A DNA stretch of 64,000 bases from Pontibacter lucknowensis (GTDB taxonomy: Bacteria > Bacteroidota > Bacteroidia > Cytophagales > Hymenobacteraceae): the NCBI RefSeq assembly GCF_900156415.1, contig NZ_FTNM01000006.1:248001-312000 (forward strand), in the 5' to 3' direction. The notes below the pieces were generated by a model. The model saw only the letters and a list, made by a program, of their open reading frames with translations, searched no databases and was not told the DNA's origin. A program made the position numbers and the translations under genes. Below, one piece after another: positions 25,980-34,870 of the stretch. Within the stretch, counting starts at the first letter, position 1, and each line of letters begins with the position of its first letter.

Positions 25980-27533
25980 TTACGCACCCAGCGGGAAGTT
26001 GAACACAAAGGCCGTACCGTCTGGCGTAATGCCATCCAGCCGCACCATACCGCTGCGCGACGCTGCCAGCGATTTGCTAATGTCAGCAAGACTGTTCACA
26101 GGGCGGCCGTTCACTCTGGCGATCACGGTACCCTCCGGTATACCTGCTGAGTCGAAGAAACCACCTGGCTGAATCTTGGTGACGTACACGCCCTCGCTCA
26201 GACCGTAGCGCTGCTTCATGCGGTCGTTGATTGGCGCAAAAGTGGCACCTAACCTTGCCTCTAAGCCTTTGGCAGCGCCCTCGGTAACTGTCTCCTCTTC
26301 TTCTCCCTGCAATGTGACCGTAGCTTTTCGCTGTTTGCCATCCCGCAATATCGCCAGCTCCACCTTGTCGCCGGGGTAGTAGCGGGCAATGCGTTCTGAA
26401 AGCTCTGCTGATGTGTTCACTTCAATGTCGTCTATACCTTGTATAATGTCGCCTTCTTTCAAACCTGCCTTTTCAGCGCCGCTACCAGGCTGAACCCCCA
26501 TGATGTACACGCCACTCACCTCACCCGGATCGATGCCCCGTGCCCGCAGCATCTGATCTTCTACGGCAGGAACAGGGAAGTTCACACCTAAAAAGCCACG
26601 ACGTACCTGGCCGTACTTCCGTATGTCGCCCACAACTTTCTGCATCAGGTTGACAGGTATAGCAAAGCCATAACCAGCGTAGCTACCCGTTTGCGAGGCA
26701 ATGGCTGTATTGATGCCGATCAGCTGCCCGGAAGTGTTCACCAGTGCACCACCGCTGTTGCCGGGGTTAATGGCCGCGTCAGTTTGAATGAAAGACTCGA
26801 TGGCGGTATTGGCTACCTGTGCCGGATCCACGTATCCGCCCTGCCCTGGCCGGTTCAGGATGCCGATACTGCGGCCCTTGGCACTGACGATACCGGCTGT
26901 TACAGTCGAGTTCAGCGAAAGCGGATAACCTACGGCCAGCACCCATTCTCCCACCTGCACTTTATCTGAATCACCCAGCGGCACCACCGGTAAGTCACTT
27001 GCCTCCACTTTCAGCAAAGCCAGGTCCGTGCTTGGGTCCGTACCGATTAGCTTGGCCTCGAAGGTACGGCGGTCAGGCAGCACCACTTCTATACCTGAGG
27101 CCCGGTCGATCACGTGATTATTGGTCACGATGTAGCCATCGCCTGATATGAGTACTCCTGAGCCCGAGCCGCGTGCCGGGGTAGATTGCTGTGGCATGCC
27201 GAACAACTCGTAGATCGGATTGCGACTGGTTTGGTTGACGTTATAGAGCGTTTTGATGTGCACGACGGCAGGCGTCACATTGGCAGCGGCCGGCACAAAA
27301 TCCGGGTTACCAACTGATGAGACCACCGGTGTGGCAGCATTGTTATTGTTGTTGAAGTTGCCGTTTTGTTGTGAATTGCCCTCGAAGAGTTTATACCCCA
27401 CAATGGCCAGCACGGCAGAAAGGATGGCAATCAAAAAAGTGCCGACAGCTTTTCCCATAAATATTGATGTTTTACCACTTGCTTTACCGATTATCGCACG
27501 ACCGGGTTGGCTGATAGGCAGATTAGAGTTCAT
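25980..27533 (-). CDS. Do-like (HtrA/DegQ) serine protease
   Basis: From the ATG at 27533 it is 517 residues with a membrane anchor at about 26-50 (GKAVGTFLIAILSAVLAIVGY), an Asn/Gln-rich linker, a trypsin-like domain with the triad H140 (TNNHVID), D170 (TDLALLK) and S260 (NPGNSGGALV), then two PDZ domains (about 295-400 and 415-510). It degrades or chaperones misfolded periplasmic proteins. The open frame continues to a TTG at 27572; other plausible starts are ATG at 27563 and at 27458, the latter opening directly at the anchor. First gene of a unit with DUF72, divergent from the amino-acid permease. Confidence 0.92.
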   Translation of the reverse strand: MNSNLPISQPGRAIIGKASGKTSIFMGKAVGTFLIAILSAVLAIVGYKLFEGNSQQNGNFNNNNNAATPVVSSVGNPDFVPAAANVTPAVVHIKTLYNVNQTSRNPIYELFGMPQQSTPARGSGSGVLISGDGYIVTNNHVIDRASGIEVVLPDRRTFEAKLIGTDPSTDLALLKVEASDLPVVPLGDSDKVQVGEWVLAVGYPLSLNSTVTAGIVSAKGRSIGILNRPGQGGYVDPAQVANTAIESFIQTDAAINPGNSGGALVNTSGQLIGINTAIASQTGSYAGYGFAIPVNLMQKVVGDIRKYGQVRRGFLGVNFPVPAVEDQMLRARGIDPGEVSGVYIMGVQPGSGAEKAGLKEGDIIQGIDDIEVNTSAELSERIARYYPGDKVELAILRDGKQRKATVTLQGEEEETVTEGAAKGLEARLGATFAPINDRMKQRYGLSEGVYVTKIQPGGFFDSAGIPEGTVIARVNGRPVNSLADISKSLAASRSGMVRLDGITPDGTAFVFNFPLGA

Positions 27534-27717
27534 AACAGCTGTTTTTGAGAATGAAGTGAACATTTTCTTCAAAGGCTATACCTGATTTGTCCCAACCAGT
27601 AAACCTTCCTATATACTACTTACTCTTTAAAAAAGCGCATGGTTTACAACTTAGATCCTGTTACACTCCGTAAACAGTGGGTCAGAGACGATAAAGCCTA
27701 CACCTAACAATAAAACT

Positions 27718-29130
27718 ATGCCTAACCTGAACGAAGACTATCCTGCGGCAGACGCGACGCTCGCTTCAACCCAACCAGAAGTTTCAGCCGAAGAAAAGCC
27801 CAAAGCAGAGCCCAGACCCGCCCTGAGCATGTTCGACGCCATCGCCGTGATTGTGGGCGTGGTGGTGGGAGCCGGCATATTCCGGACGCCCTCGCTGGTG
27901 GCTGCCAATGTGGAGAGCGGCACCATGTTTCTGACCACCTGGGTGTTGGGTGGGCTGGTCTCGTTGATCGGGGCACTCTGCTACGCTGAACTGACCACCA
28001 CCTTCCCGCATGCCGGGGGTGACTATCACTTCCTGACGAGGGCATTCGGAAAACGGCTGGCTTTTCTCTTTGCATGGGCGCGTATGAGTGTCATCCAGAC
28101 AGGTTCTATTGCGCTGCTTTCTTTTATCATCGGCGACTACATGGCCCAGATTTACAGCATCGGGGAGCTTTCGTCAGTTATCTATGCGGGACTGGTTGTG
28201 GTCTTGCTCACTACGATTAACATTGTGGGTGTGAGCTTCGGCACAGGTGTGCAGCGCTTTCTGATCATACTGGAAGTACTGGGCATCCTGATCGTACTGG
28301 GCGCAGCCTTCCTCTTTACGCCCGATGAAGCAGTAGCGGCAGGCAATGCAGGCACGGGCAACGGCACTTCCATGGGCCTGGCCATGGTGTTTGTGCTGCT
28401 CACCTTCGGCGGCTGGAACGAGGCAGCCTATATTTCTGCGGAGCTCAAGAGCGGACGCCGGGGCATGGCAACCGCCCTGATTGCCAGTATTGCCGTTATC
28501 ACCCTGATTTACCTGCTCATCAACCTGGCCTACTTGCATGTGCTGGGGCTGGAGGGGATGGCTGCCTCTGATGCCATAGCAGCTGACCTTGTAAGGGTGA
28601 CGCTTGGGGACACGGGCATGGTGCTCATCGGCATCATTGTGACACTGGCTGCCCTCACCTCCGCCAATGCCACTATTCTGACTGGTGCCCGTACCAATTA
28701 TGCGCTGGGGCGTGACTTTCCGGTTTTCAGCTTCTTAGGCCAATGGAATACCAAAGCATCCTCTCCGGTGAATGCCTATGTAGTCCAGGGAGTCGTGTCG
28801 CTGGCGCTGGTTGGCTTGGCACTATTTACCCGCAACGGATTCGAGACGATGGTGGAGTATACGGCGCCGGTTTTCTGGTTTTTTCTGCTGCTGGTAGGTA
28901 TCGCCTTGTTTGTGCTTCGCCGCAAAGAGCCAGAGCGCCCGAGGCCTTTCAAAGTACCGCTATACCCTGTCCTGCCCCTTATTTTCTGCCTGACAAGTGG
29001 CTATCTGTTCTACTCCAGTTTGATGTACACCGGCTTAGGGGCTCTTGTAGGTATAGGCGTGCTGGTGGTGGGGGTACTGGTGCTGCTGGCTATACCTCGC
29101 ATCCAAAAACAGAAAGAACAGGCAGCATAA
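27718..29130 (+). CDS. APC-superfamily amino-acid permease
   Basis: 470 residues, about 12 membrane segments. The first helix after an unusually long acidic N-terminus (residues 1-36) carries VVVGAGIFRTPSLVA, the GxGI substrate/sodium segment of APC transporters. LGGLVSLIGALCYAELTTTFPHAGGDYHFL is the classic second helix and loop, and GGWNEAAYISAEL matches helix 6. It imports or exchanges an unknown amino acid or polyamine. An exported methyltransferase gene follows after 189 bases. Confidence 0.9.
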   Translation: MPNLNEDYPAADATLASTQPEVSAEEKPKAEPRPALSMFDAIAVIVGVVVGAGIFRTPSLVAANVESGTMFLTTWVLGGLVSLIGALCYAELTTTFPHAGGDYHFLTRAFGKRLAFLFAWARMSVIQTGSIALLSFIIGDYMAQIYSIGELSSVIYAGLVVVLLTTINIVGVSFGTGVQRFLIILEVLGILIVLGAAFLFTPDEAVAAGNAGTGNGTSMGLAMVFVLLTFGGWNEAAYISAELKSGRRGMATALIASIAVITLIYLLINLAYLHVLGLEGMAASDAIAADLVRVTLGDTGMVLIGIIVTLAALTSANATILTGARTNYALGRDFPVFSFLGQWNTKASSPVNAYVVQGVVSLALVGLALFTRNGFETMVEYTAPVFWFFLLLVGIALFVLRRKEPERPRPFKVPLYPVLPLIFCLTSGYLFYSSLMYTGLGALVGIGVLVVGVLVLLAIPRIQKQKEQAA

Positions 29131-29319
29131 CAGCGCAATCGCTTAAAGAAGTCCTACTAAAATATTCATAAAATGCCACAATTAAGAACTACTGATCCCT
29201 GCTGCACGTAAATACAGCCTGTGCGCGTTTCTCTTCTCCGGATAAGATACGCCATCACAAAATCGCTCACCTTATACCTGATATTTTCTTAAATGGATTA
29301 CTAACTTAATGAAAACAAG

Positions 29320-29886
29320 ATGAGAGCAATCAGAAACTCGCTTTGCACACTCGTGCTGACACTATTCGCTTCTGCGGCATTCGCCCAAACAACCACTGCT
29401 ACACCTAAGCTGGATGTCCCTTATGTTCCTACTCCTCAAAAGGTGGTAGACGCCATGCTTAAACTGGCAAATGTGTCGGACAAGGATGTGCTTTATGACC
29501 TGGGTTGTGGCGATGGTCGCATTGTAATCACGGCGGCAAAGGAGCACGGTGCCACGGGTACTGGCTTTGACATAAACCCGGAGCGCATTAAAGAAGCCAA
29601 TCAGAATGCCCGTGAGGCCGGCGTGACCAATAAGGTGAAGTTTGTGGAGCAGGACCTGTTCAAAGTGGACTACCGACCAGCCTCTGTAGTGACGCTATAC
29701 CTGCTGCCCAACGTGAACATGAAGCTTCGTCCGGTGCTGCTCGAGCAGTTGAAGCCTGGCACCCGCATTGTGTCGCACGCCTTCGACATGGGTGACTGGG
29801 AGCCGGAAGAGACCCAGGTGATAGACGGATCTACCATTTATTTGTGGACTGTTCCTGAGAACAAGAAAATCGGCAAAAGTCGCTAA
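29320..29886 (+). CDS. Exported class I SAM-dependent methyltransferase
   Basis: 188 residues. A clear signal peptide (hydrophobic, ending FASAAFAQ, then TTTATPK) precedes a compact Rossmann methyltransferase: PTPQKVVDAMLKLANVSDKDVLYDLGCGDGRIVI (motif I), GFDINPERI (acidic residue for SAM ribose), VKFVEQDLFKVD and TLYLLPNVN. Substrate unknown. As in the exported Pcm at 20389, the signal peptide puts a SAM-dependent enzyme outside the cytoplasm. The gene has its own leader and a strong terminator. Confidence 0.88.
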   Translation: MRAIRNSLCTLVLTLFASAAFAQTTTATPKLDVPYVPTPQKVVDAMLKLANVSDKDVLYDLGCGDGRIVITAAKEHGATGTGFDINPERIKEANQNAREAGVTNKVKFVEQDLFKVDYRPASVVTLYLLPNVNMKLRPVLLEQLKPGTRIVSHAFDMGDWEPEETQVIDGSTIYLWTVPENKKIGKSR

Positions 29887-29901
29887 TAACCACCGAAACT
29901 A

Positions 29902-29943
29902 CTAAAAAGCCCCGTGCACTTCATGTGTGCGGGGTTTTCTTTT
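29902..29943 (+). terminator. Terminator of the exported methyltransferase gene
   Basis: A-run, then arms CCCCG/CGGGG extended by wobble pairs to ten positions, then TTTTCTTTT, about 15 bases past the stop. Confidence 0.85.
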
Positions 29944-30036
29944 GTGTGCTATCTATACATCTAAAATAGGGCTACCGCATCTGAATTGATAATTTAATCC
30001 CTATATTTACAGCTGACACTAACCACAATCTCTGAA

Positions 30037-30471
30037 ATGTATACAGGATTACAACATCTTCACTCATTCATGGCCTATCTGGTAATTCTAGGCCTTCTTG
30101 TAAGCATCATATTTGCCTTCATGGGCATGTCTGGTAACAAACCCTTCACTGATAAGGATAGAAAAATGGGCCTTTTGGGCCTTATACCTGCGCACTTGCA
30201 GTGGGTGATCGGTGTGATTCTCTACTTTGTATCACCACTTGGAATTGAACTTGCAAACGAAGGCTTCATGAAGGATTCCACTTCAAGACTTTACGTGCTG
30301 GAGCACCCGCTGACTATGATCATCGCTGTTGTATTGATCACCGTAGGTTATGCCCGTGCCAAGCGTCTGCCGGATGACAAGAAGCGTTTCAGCAGCATTG
30401 CTATTTTTTACACCATCGCTTTGATTCTGGTATTGGCTCGCATTCCGTGGGGTGCATGGCCTGGCAACTAA
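30037..30471 (+). CDS. Small four-helix membrane protein, possible cytochrome-like
   Basis: 144 residues with four hydrophobic segments (about 10-30, 46-66, 90-110, 118-138). Histidines sit at helix ends (LQHLHSFM at residues 6-13, PAHLQW at about 52, LEHPLTM at about 86), a layout that has led to the label cytochrome B in related genomes. Paired heme-ligand helices are not certain. It has its own terminator. No partner gene reveals its role. Confidence 0.75.
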   Translation: MYTGLQHLHSFMAYLVILGLLVSIIFAFMGMSGNKPFTDKDRKMGLLGLIPAHLQWVIGVILYFVSPLGIELANEGFMKDSTSRLYVLEHPLTMIIAVVLITVGYARAKRLPDDKKRFSSIAIFYTIALILVLARIPWGAWPGN

Positions 30472-30502
30472 GCCACCAACAGGTATAGCCCGCTAATGGG
30501 CA

Positions 30503-30549
30503 GCGCCTCCCCTTTCAGGTATAGCCCTGAAGCGGGAGGCACTTTTTTT
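30503..30549 (+). terminator. Terminator with the GGTATA motif in its loop
   Basis: Outer arms GCCTCCC/GGGAGGC (30505-30511, 30534-30540) and inner arms TTTCAGG/CCTGAAG (30513-30519, 30526-30532), then a run of seven T. The loop is TATAGC, so CAGGTATAGCC spans the apex. Confidence 0.88.
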
Positions 30550-30572
30550 AGAGAGCATCTTAAATTAGTATG

Positions 30573-32021
30573 ATGAATACGACATCTTCAAACAGCAATA
30601 TGCCAGCTGCCATTCAGGAGTTGGGCCAGCAACTCTACCATAGCCACCACAAGTACAAGGAGTCTGCTCTGCGGCACCGGCGCTTCCGACACCGCGATAT
30701 TGTACCCCTGATCGAGCGGCTGCAGGAGCAGTCAGCCTTCGAAGTGCAGGTGGCCGGCCACTCGGTGCAGGGTCGTTCGATCTATTTGATCAAGGCGGGT
30801 ACTGGCAAAACTAAAGTTATGCTTTGGTCCCAGATGCACGGCGATGAGCCCACCGCCACCATGGCTTTGTTTGACTTGCTGCACTTCCTCAACCAGACGG
30901 ACGAACTGGATTCTATACGCAGGCATATACTGGAGCACCTGACACTATACATCGTGCCGATGCTCAACCCGGATGGGGCCGAAATGTATACCCGCCGCAA
31001 CGCCTTGGGCATAGACATGAACCGAGACGCCCTGCGCCTGCAGAGTCCGGAATCAGAGCTGCTGAAACAGCTGCGCGACAAGCTGGAGCCTGCCTTTGGC
31101 TTTAACCTGCACGACCAGAGTCGCTACTACACAGCCGGCTACACAGCACGGCCGGCCACAATCTCTTTTCTGGCTCCGGCATATGATCATGCCCGCAACA
31201 TCAATACAGTACGTGAAAGGGCCATGCGCACCATCGCAGGTATGGACCATGTGCTGCAGCAGTTTATACCTGGGCAGGTGGCTAAGTTCAATGACGAGCA
31301 CGAGCCGCGGGCTTTTGGCGACAACATCCAAAAATGGGGTACCAGCGTGATCCTCGTGGAGTCTGGCGGGCAGCACGGCGACCCGGAAAAACAGCACATC
31401 CGCCAGCTGAACTTCACGGCCATCCTTTCGGGGCTATACCTGATTGCCGAGGAAGCTTACCAAAGCTTCGGAGTGGACGCCTATGACCGTATACCTGAAA
31501 ACCAGCGTCACCTTTACGACCTGGTGCTGCGCCATGTCCGCCATACCGAAAACGGCCGCGATACTATCCTTGATATTGGCATTAACCGGCTGGAAGTGGA
31601 CGCTCCGAACCACCTCGGCTTTTATCATAGCAGTGCGGTAGAAGAGATCGGCGACATGAGTGTGTTCCATGGCTACGAAGAACTCGACGCCAAAGGCCTT
31701 ACCTTGGTGCCCGGCAAAGTATACGAGCAGCCCATCGACAGCCTGGACGAACTGACAGACGAGTTGGGAGCCGAATTGCTCAGGCAGGGCTATACCACCA
31801 TCCGGGTGCGTCACCTGCCCGGCGTATTGCCCGATCCGACCTCACTCCCGCTCAACGTGACAGGTATAGCCAGCATCGTCAATCACCAGTTGGCACTTGA
31901 CGAGTCGGCCAACTTCGTCCTGAAAGATGCGCAAGACCAGCCCAGGTATGCCGTCCTGAACGGATTTTTGTATGACCTGCAGAGCGACCGGCCGGAGCTC
32001 TTTCATGGAATACTACATTAG
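30573..32021 (+). CDS. M14-family zinc carboxypeptidase-like protein
   Basis: About 482 residues, no signal peptide. Zinc ligands: H90-x-x-E93 (SQMHGDEPTATM, numbering from the ATG at 30570) and H181 (NLHDQ). N151-R152 (MNRD) bind the C-terminal carboxylate and E264 (VESGGQ) is the expected catalytic base. After the peptidase domain (to about 290) is a 190-residue C-terminal region of unknown fold. Cytoplasmic location suggests amidase or peptide-trimming activity rather than secreted digestion. The first ATG is at 30570 with a second directly after it at 30573. Confidence 0.9.
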   Translation: MNTTSSNSNMPAAIQELGQQLYHSHHKYKESALRHRRFRHRDIVPLIERLQEQSAFEVQVAGHSVQGRSIYLIKAGTGKTKVMLWSQMHGDEPTATMALFDLLHFLNQTDELDSIRRHILEHLTLYIVPMLNPDGAEMYTRRNALGIDMNRDALRLQSPESELLKQLRDKLEPAFGFNLHDQSRYYTAGYTARPATISFLAPAYDHARNINTVRERAMRTIAGMDHVLQQFIPGQVAKFNDEHEPRAFGDNIQKWGTSVILVESGGQHGDPEKQHIRQLNFTAILSGLYLIAEEAYQSFGVDAYDRIPENQRHLYDLVLRHVRHTENGRDTILDIGINRLEVDAPNHLGFYHSSAVEEIGDMSVFHGYEELDAKGLTLVPGKVYEQPIDSLDELTDELGAELLRQGYTTIRVRHLPGVLPDPTSLPLNVTGIASIVNHQLALDESANFVLKDAQDQPRYAVLNGFLYDLQSDRPELFHGILH

Positions 32022-32108
32022 GCAGCAATATAATTTTGTCGCCTAAAGCCCTTCCCTTTTGGAATCAGTTTGTATCTTACAGACTGATTCCAGACCAACC
32101 TTTGCTTC

Positions 32109-33341
32109 ATGGTATTAAACTATCTGTGGGCGGCCTTCTTTCTGATCGCCTTTGCTATTGCTTTGTTCCAGCTCATCGTGTTTCGCGATGTAGAGATCTT
32201 TCAGAAACTCGTTAGCAGCACCTTCGACAATGCCAAGCTCGGCTTTGAGATTTCGCTCGGCCTGACCGGCGTGATGACACTGTGGCTGGGACTGATGAAA
32301 GTGGGCGAACGCGGCGGCATCATCGCCATTTTCTCCCGACTGGTGGCGCCATTTTTCAACCGTCTCTTCCCGGAGATCCCGAAGAACCACCCCGTGTTTG
32401 GCTCTATCCTGATGAACTTCTCAGCTAACATGCTGGGCCTTGATAATGCCGCTACACCACTGGGCCTGAAGGCGATGAAAGAGATGCAGGAGCTCAACCC
32501 GATCAAAGAACGCGCTTCGAATGCCCAGATCATGTTCCTGGTGCTCAACACCTCCGGGCTCACGATTATCCCGATCAGTATCATGGTATTCCGGGCGCAG
32601 CTGGGCGCGGCTGACCCTTCTGATATTTTTATCCCTATTCTGCTGGCTACCTTTTTCTCGACGATGGTCGGTTTGATCGCAGTGGCTCTGTACCAGCGCA
32701 TCAATCTGTTCAATCCTGTGATCATGGCTTATATAGGCACTTTGCTGCTGCTAATAGGCGGGTTGATTTATTACTTCAGCACTATTTCCCAGGAACAGGT
32801 CAGCGTAATCTCACAGGTGGCCAGCAATGTGATCCTCTTCTCGATTATCATTTCGTTTGTGGGTCTGGCACTTATCCGGAAGGTAAATGTGTACGAGGCT
32901 TTTATTGAAGGCGCTAAAGAGGGTTTCACAGTGGCCATCACCATTATCCCCTACCTGGTAGCGATACTAGTGGCAATTGGTGTGTTCCGTACTTCTGGTG
33001 CTTTGGATATGATCGTGGATAGCATAGGCTACCTGATTGCGCTCACCGGTGTAAACACAGACTTTGTTCCTGCCCTGCCAGTAGCCTTTATGAAACCACT
33101 GAGCGGCAGCGGCGCCCGTGGCCTGATGGTGGAAGCCATGAACACATACGGCGTAGACTCTTTTGTGGGACGTATGGCTTCTGCTTTCCAGGGCTCGACG
33201 GAAACGACTTTTTACATACTGGCGGTATACTTTGGCTCTGTTGGTATCAAGCGTTCCCGCTATGCCCTGACCTGTGGTTTGCTGGCCGACTTGGCAGGTG
33301 CCATTGCCGCTATCTTTATTGCCTACCTGTTCTTCCATTAA
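32109..33341 (+). CDS. SpmA-SpmB fused nucleoside-recognition membrane protein
   Basis: 410 residues, about ten membrane segments. The first half (FGSILMNFSANMLGLDNAATPLGLKAM) matches spore maturation protein A; the second half (VAILVAIGVFRTSGALDMI, PVAFMKPLSGSGARG, STETTFYILAVYFGSVGI) matches SpmB. Both are Gate-domain (nucleoside-recognition) families. Bacteroidota do not sporulate, so the Firmicutes name is misleading; a transporter or core-modification role is only inference. It ends in a bidirectional terminator. Confidence 0.9.
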   Translation: MVLNYLWAAFFLIAFAIALFQLIVFRDVEIFQKLVSSTFDNAKLGFEISLGLTGVMTLWLGLMKVGERGGIIAIFSRLVAPFFNRLFPEIPKNHPVFGSILMNFSANMLGLDNAATPLGLKAMKEMQELNPIKERASNAQIMFLVLNTSGLTIIPISIMVFRAQLGAADPSDIFIPILLATFFSTMVGLIAVALYQRINLFNPVIMAYIGTLLLLIGGLIYYFSTISQEQVSVISQVASNVILFSIIISFVGLALIRKVNVYEAFIEGAKEGFTVAITIIPYLVAILVAIGVFRTSGALDMIVDSIGYLIALTGVNTDFVPALPVAFMKPLSGSGARGLMVEAMNTYGVDSFVGRMASAFQGSTETTFYILAVYFGSVGIKRSRYALTCGLLADLAGAIAAIFIAYLFFH

Positions 33342-33355
33342 CAGCAGGTATACCC

Positions 33356-33397
33356 ATAAAAAAGCGGCTGCCCCATGGGAGCAGCCGCTTTTTTTAT
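33356..33397. terminator. Bidirectional terminator
   Basis: An A-run and arms GCGGCTGC/GCAGCCGC with a loop CCCATGGGA (itself partly self-complementary), then seven T. It separates the convergent SpmA-SpmB fusion and NTF2-like genes. Confidence 0.9.
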
Positions 33398-33414
33398 TTT
33401 CAATTCTTAACCTC

Positions 33415-33873
33415 TTAATTTCGGGCAACAACCGGATGACCTTCCAGCTGCGCATAGCTTAGTTTCCAGTTACCGTCACTGCTCTTCTTCCATAGCAGCA
33501 TAAAGTTGCCTTCTCCAAGTCCGCGGGGTTCGCCGGGACTAACCGGTAACACGTCTACTGAAAACGTACCAGCCTCGTAGGCGATCTGCGTATCGGTGCC
33601 TGAACTTACCGGGTAGGTTTTCAGGTCGGCAATGGTGCCCATGGTTTCGCGCACCCACTTATCTGACACTTCGGACTTGCCTCTGTAGATCACCTCGCCC
33701 TGCAGAAACTGCACATCCTCGGCCATCATCGAGATCACTTTGTCAGAGTCCCGTGCATTCCAGGCACTGATAAACTCCTGGTTCAGTTCGCGGACATCCA
33801 CCGATTCACCTTCAGACTTCGCACAGGAAGCCAGGAAAAAAAGGGCAAATAGGGTATAAAGTATATTTTTCAT
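33415..33873 (-). CDS. NTF2-like (DUF4440/SnoaL-type) lipoprotein
   Basis: 152 residues. Lipoprotein signal peptide with lipobox FLASC (Cys17). The remainder fits the NTF2-like/SnoaL fold: ELNQEFISAWNARDSDKVISMMAEDVQFLQG at the start and NFMLLWKKSSDGNWKLSYAQLEGHP at the end. No catalytic residue can be assigned; members bind small hydrophobic ligands. Single gene, with the terminator shared with the fusion gene. Confidence 0.85.
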   Translation of the reverse strand: MKNILYTLFALFFLASCAKSEGESVDVRELNQEFISAWNARDSDKVISMMAEDVQFLQGEVIYRGKSEVSDKWVRETMGTIADLKTYPVSSGTDTQIAYEAGTFSVDVLPVSPGEPRGLGEGNFMLLWKKSSDGNWKLSYAQLEGHPVVARN

Positions 33874-33936
33874 GATTTCTAAATTTTGGTGTTAAACCAC
33901 GACGCATTACGTGAAAACAGCGTCGTTGGATTTATA

Positions 33937-33965
33937 CCTTCTCCCGGCTCAGCACCGGGAGAAGG
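33937..33965 (-). terminator. Hairpin after the glycine-zipper gene
   Basis: Eleven-base perfect arms (33937-33947, 33955-33965) and a seven-base loop, 16 bases past the stop at 33981. The minus-strand sequence after it is TATAAATCC, so the T-run is poor. A weaker second inverted repeat lies at 33897-33928. Confidence 0.6.
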
Positions 33966-33980
33966 CCAAGGGTAAACGTG

Positions 33981-34568
33981 TTACCAGCTCTTACGTCGAA
34001 CCTCAGAAGTATAGTAAGGTTTGCTGCGGTCACCATAGTCCAGGTTAGGCAGGAAGTTAGCGTACACTACTTGTGGCGTTGGTCCGTCTTCAGATGCATA
34101 CATCATCGCCAGTGAATTAGCTGCTGCTGTTTCAGCTGGAGTGGCCATTGCCAGACTTGTCTGAGGAGCAGCTGTTTTTTTAGCTGGAGCTGGAGTCGGC
34201 TTGTTTTTAGCAACTGTCGCTCTGTTGGCAGCCGCCGCACGTTCTGCAGCTGCGGTACGCTGGGCTGCGGCTGCTCTTTCGGCTGCCGCTACACGAGCTG
34301 CTTCAGCTTCACGCTCCTTCTGCTTGTTGTCGATCACCTTGCCTACACCATAACCTACGGCGCCACCGGCTACACCACCTACAACACCACCTACTACGCG
34401 GTTACGCTTATGTATAATAGCACCTGCTGCTGCACCTGTACCGGCACCAATCACAGCACCTTTTGCCTGAGGGCTCCAGCCTGTTCTTTTCTCTTGCGCC
34501 TCAGCCGATCCGCCAAAAGCTACTGATGCCATCAGTGCCAGGCTCATGATATAGCTTACCTTTTTCAT
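33981..34568 (-). CDS. Glycine-zipper (YMGG-like) exported protein with Ala-rich helix
   Basis: 195 residues. Signal peptide (MKKVSYIMSLALMASVAFGGSAEA), then a glycine-zipper pair (GAVIGAGTGAAAGAIIHKRNRVVGGVVGGVAGGAVGYGVG, residues about 37-78) that should insert as a helical hairpin in a membrane. Residues about 80-125 are a highly charged Ala/Arg/Glu helix built of repeated AAERAAAAQR units. The C-terminal 50 residues include an aromatic-rich tail (FLPNLDYGDRSKPYYTSEVRR). This is probably an envelope-anchored protein; role unknown. Confidence 0.85.
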   Translation of the reverse strand: MKKVSYIMSLALMASVAFGGSAEAQEKRTGWSPQAKGAVIGAGTGAAAGAIIHKRNRVVGGVVGGVAGGAVGYGVGKVIDNKQKEREAEAARVAAAERAAAAQRTAAAERAAAANRATVAKNKPTPAPAKKTAAPQTSLAMATPAETAAANSLAMMYASEDGPTPQVVYANFLPNLDYGDRSKPYYTSEVRRKSW

Positions 34569-34870
34569 AACAATTTCAGTTTAGTTAAAACAATTAAACT
34601 CTGTTGTATGGTCTAATTACAACTTGCGTGCCAGTGCAATAAAAATCGCCTAAACCCGCTAGTCGCTATTCCTGTAAATCTTCATAAATAATCGTATTAA
34701 GACCAATAGTACAACATTGGTTTACAGCAAGTTACATCCACACCTGATTCTTGAAAAAATTTACAAGAATGAAGAAAAAATATTTTCAAGGTCTGGTAGT
34801 TTTCTACAGCAGAGGTGCAAACGAAACAGGAAATGCATTGCTTTTCATTGCTAATAAATTATCTTTAAGC
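34569..34870. other. Divergent intergenic region
   Basis: AT-rich region between the glycine-zipper gene and the amidohydrolase. The amidohydrolase reading frame is open 40 codons further upstream to 34751, but the lipoprotein signal at 34871 makes that extension unlikely to be translated. Confidence 0.4.
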
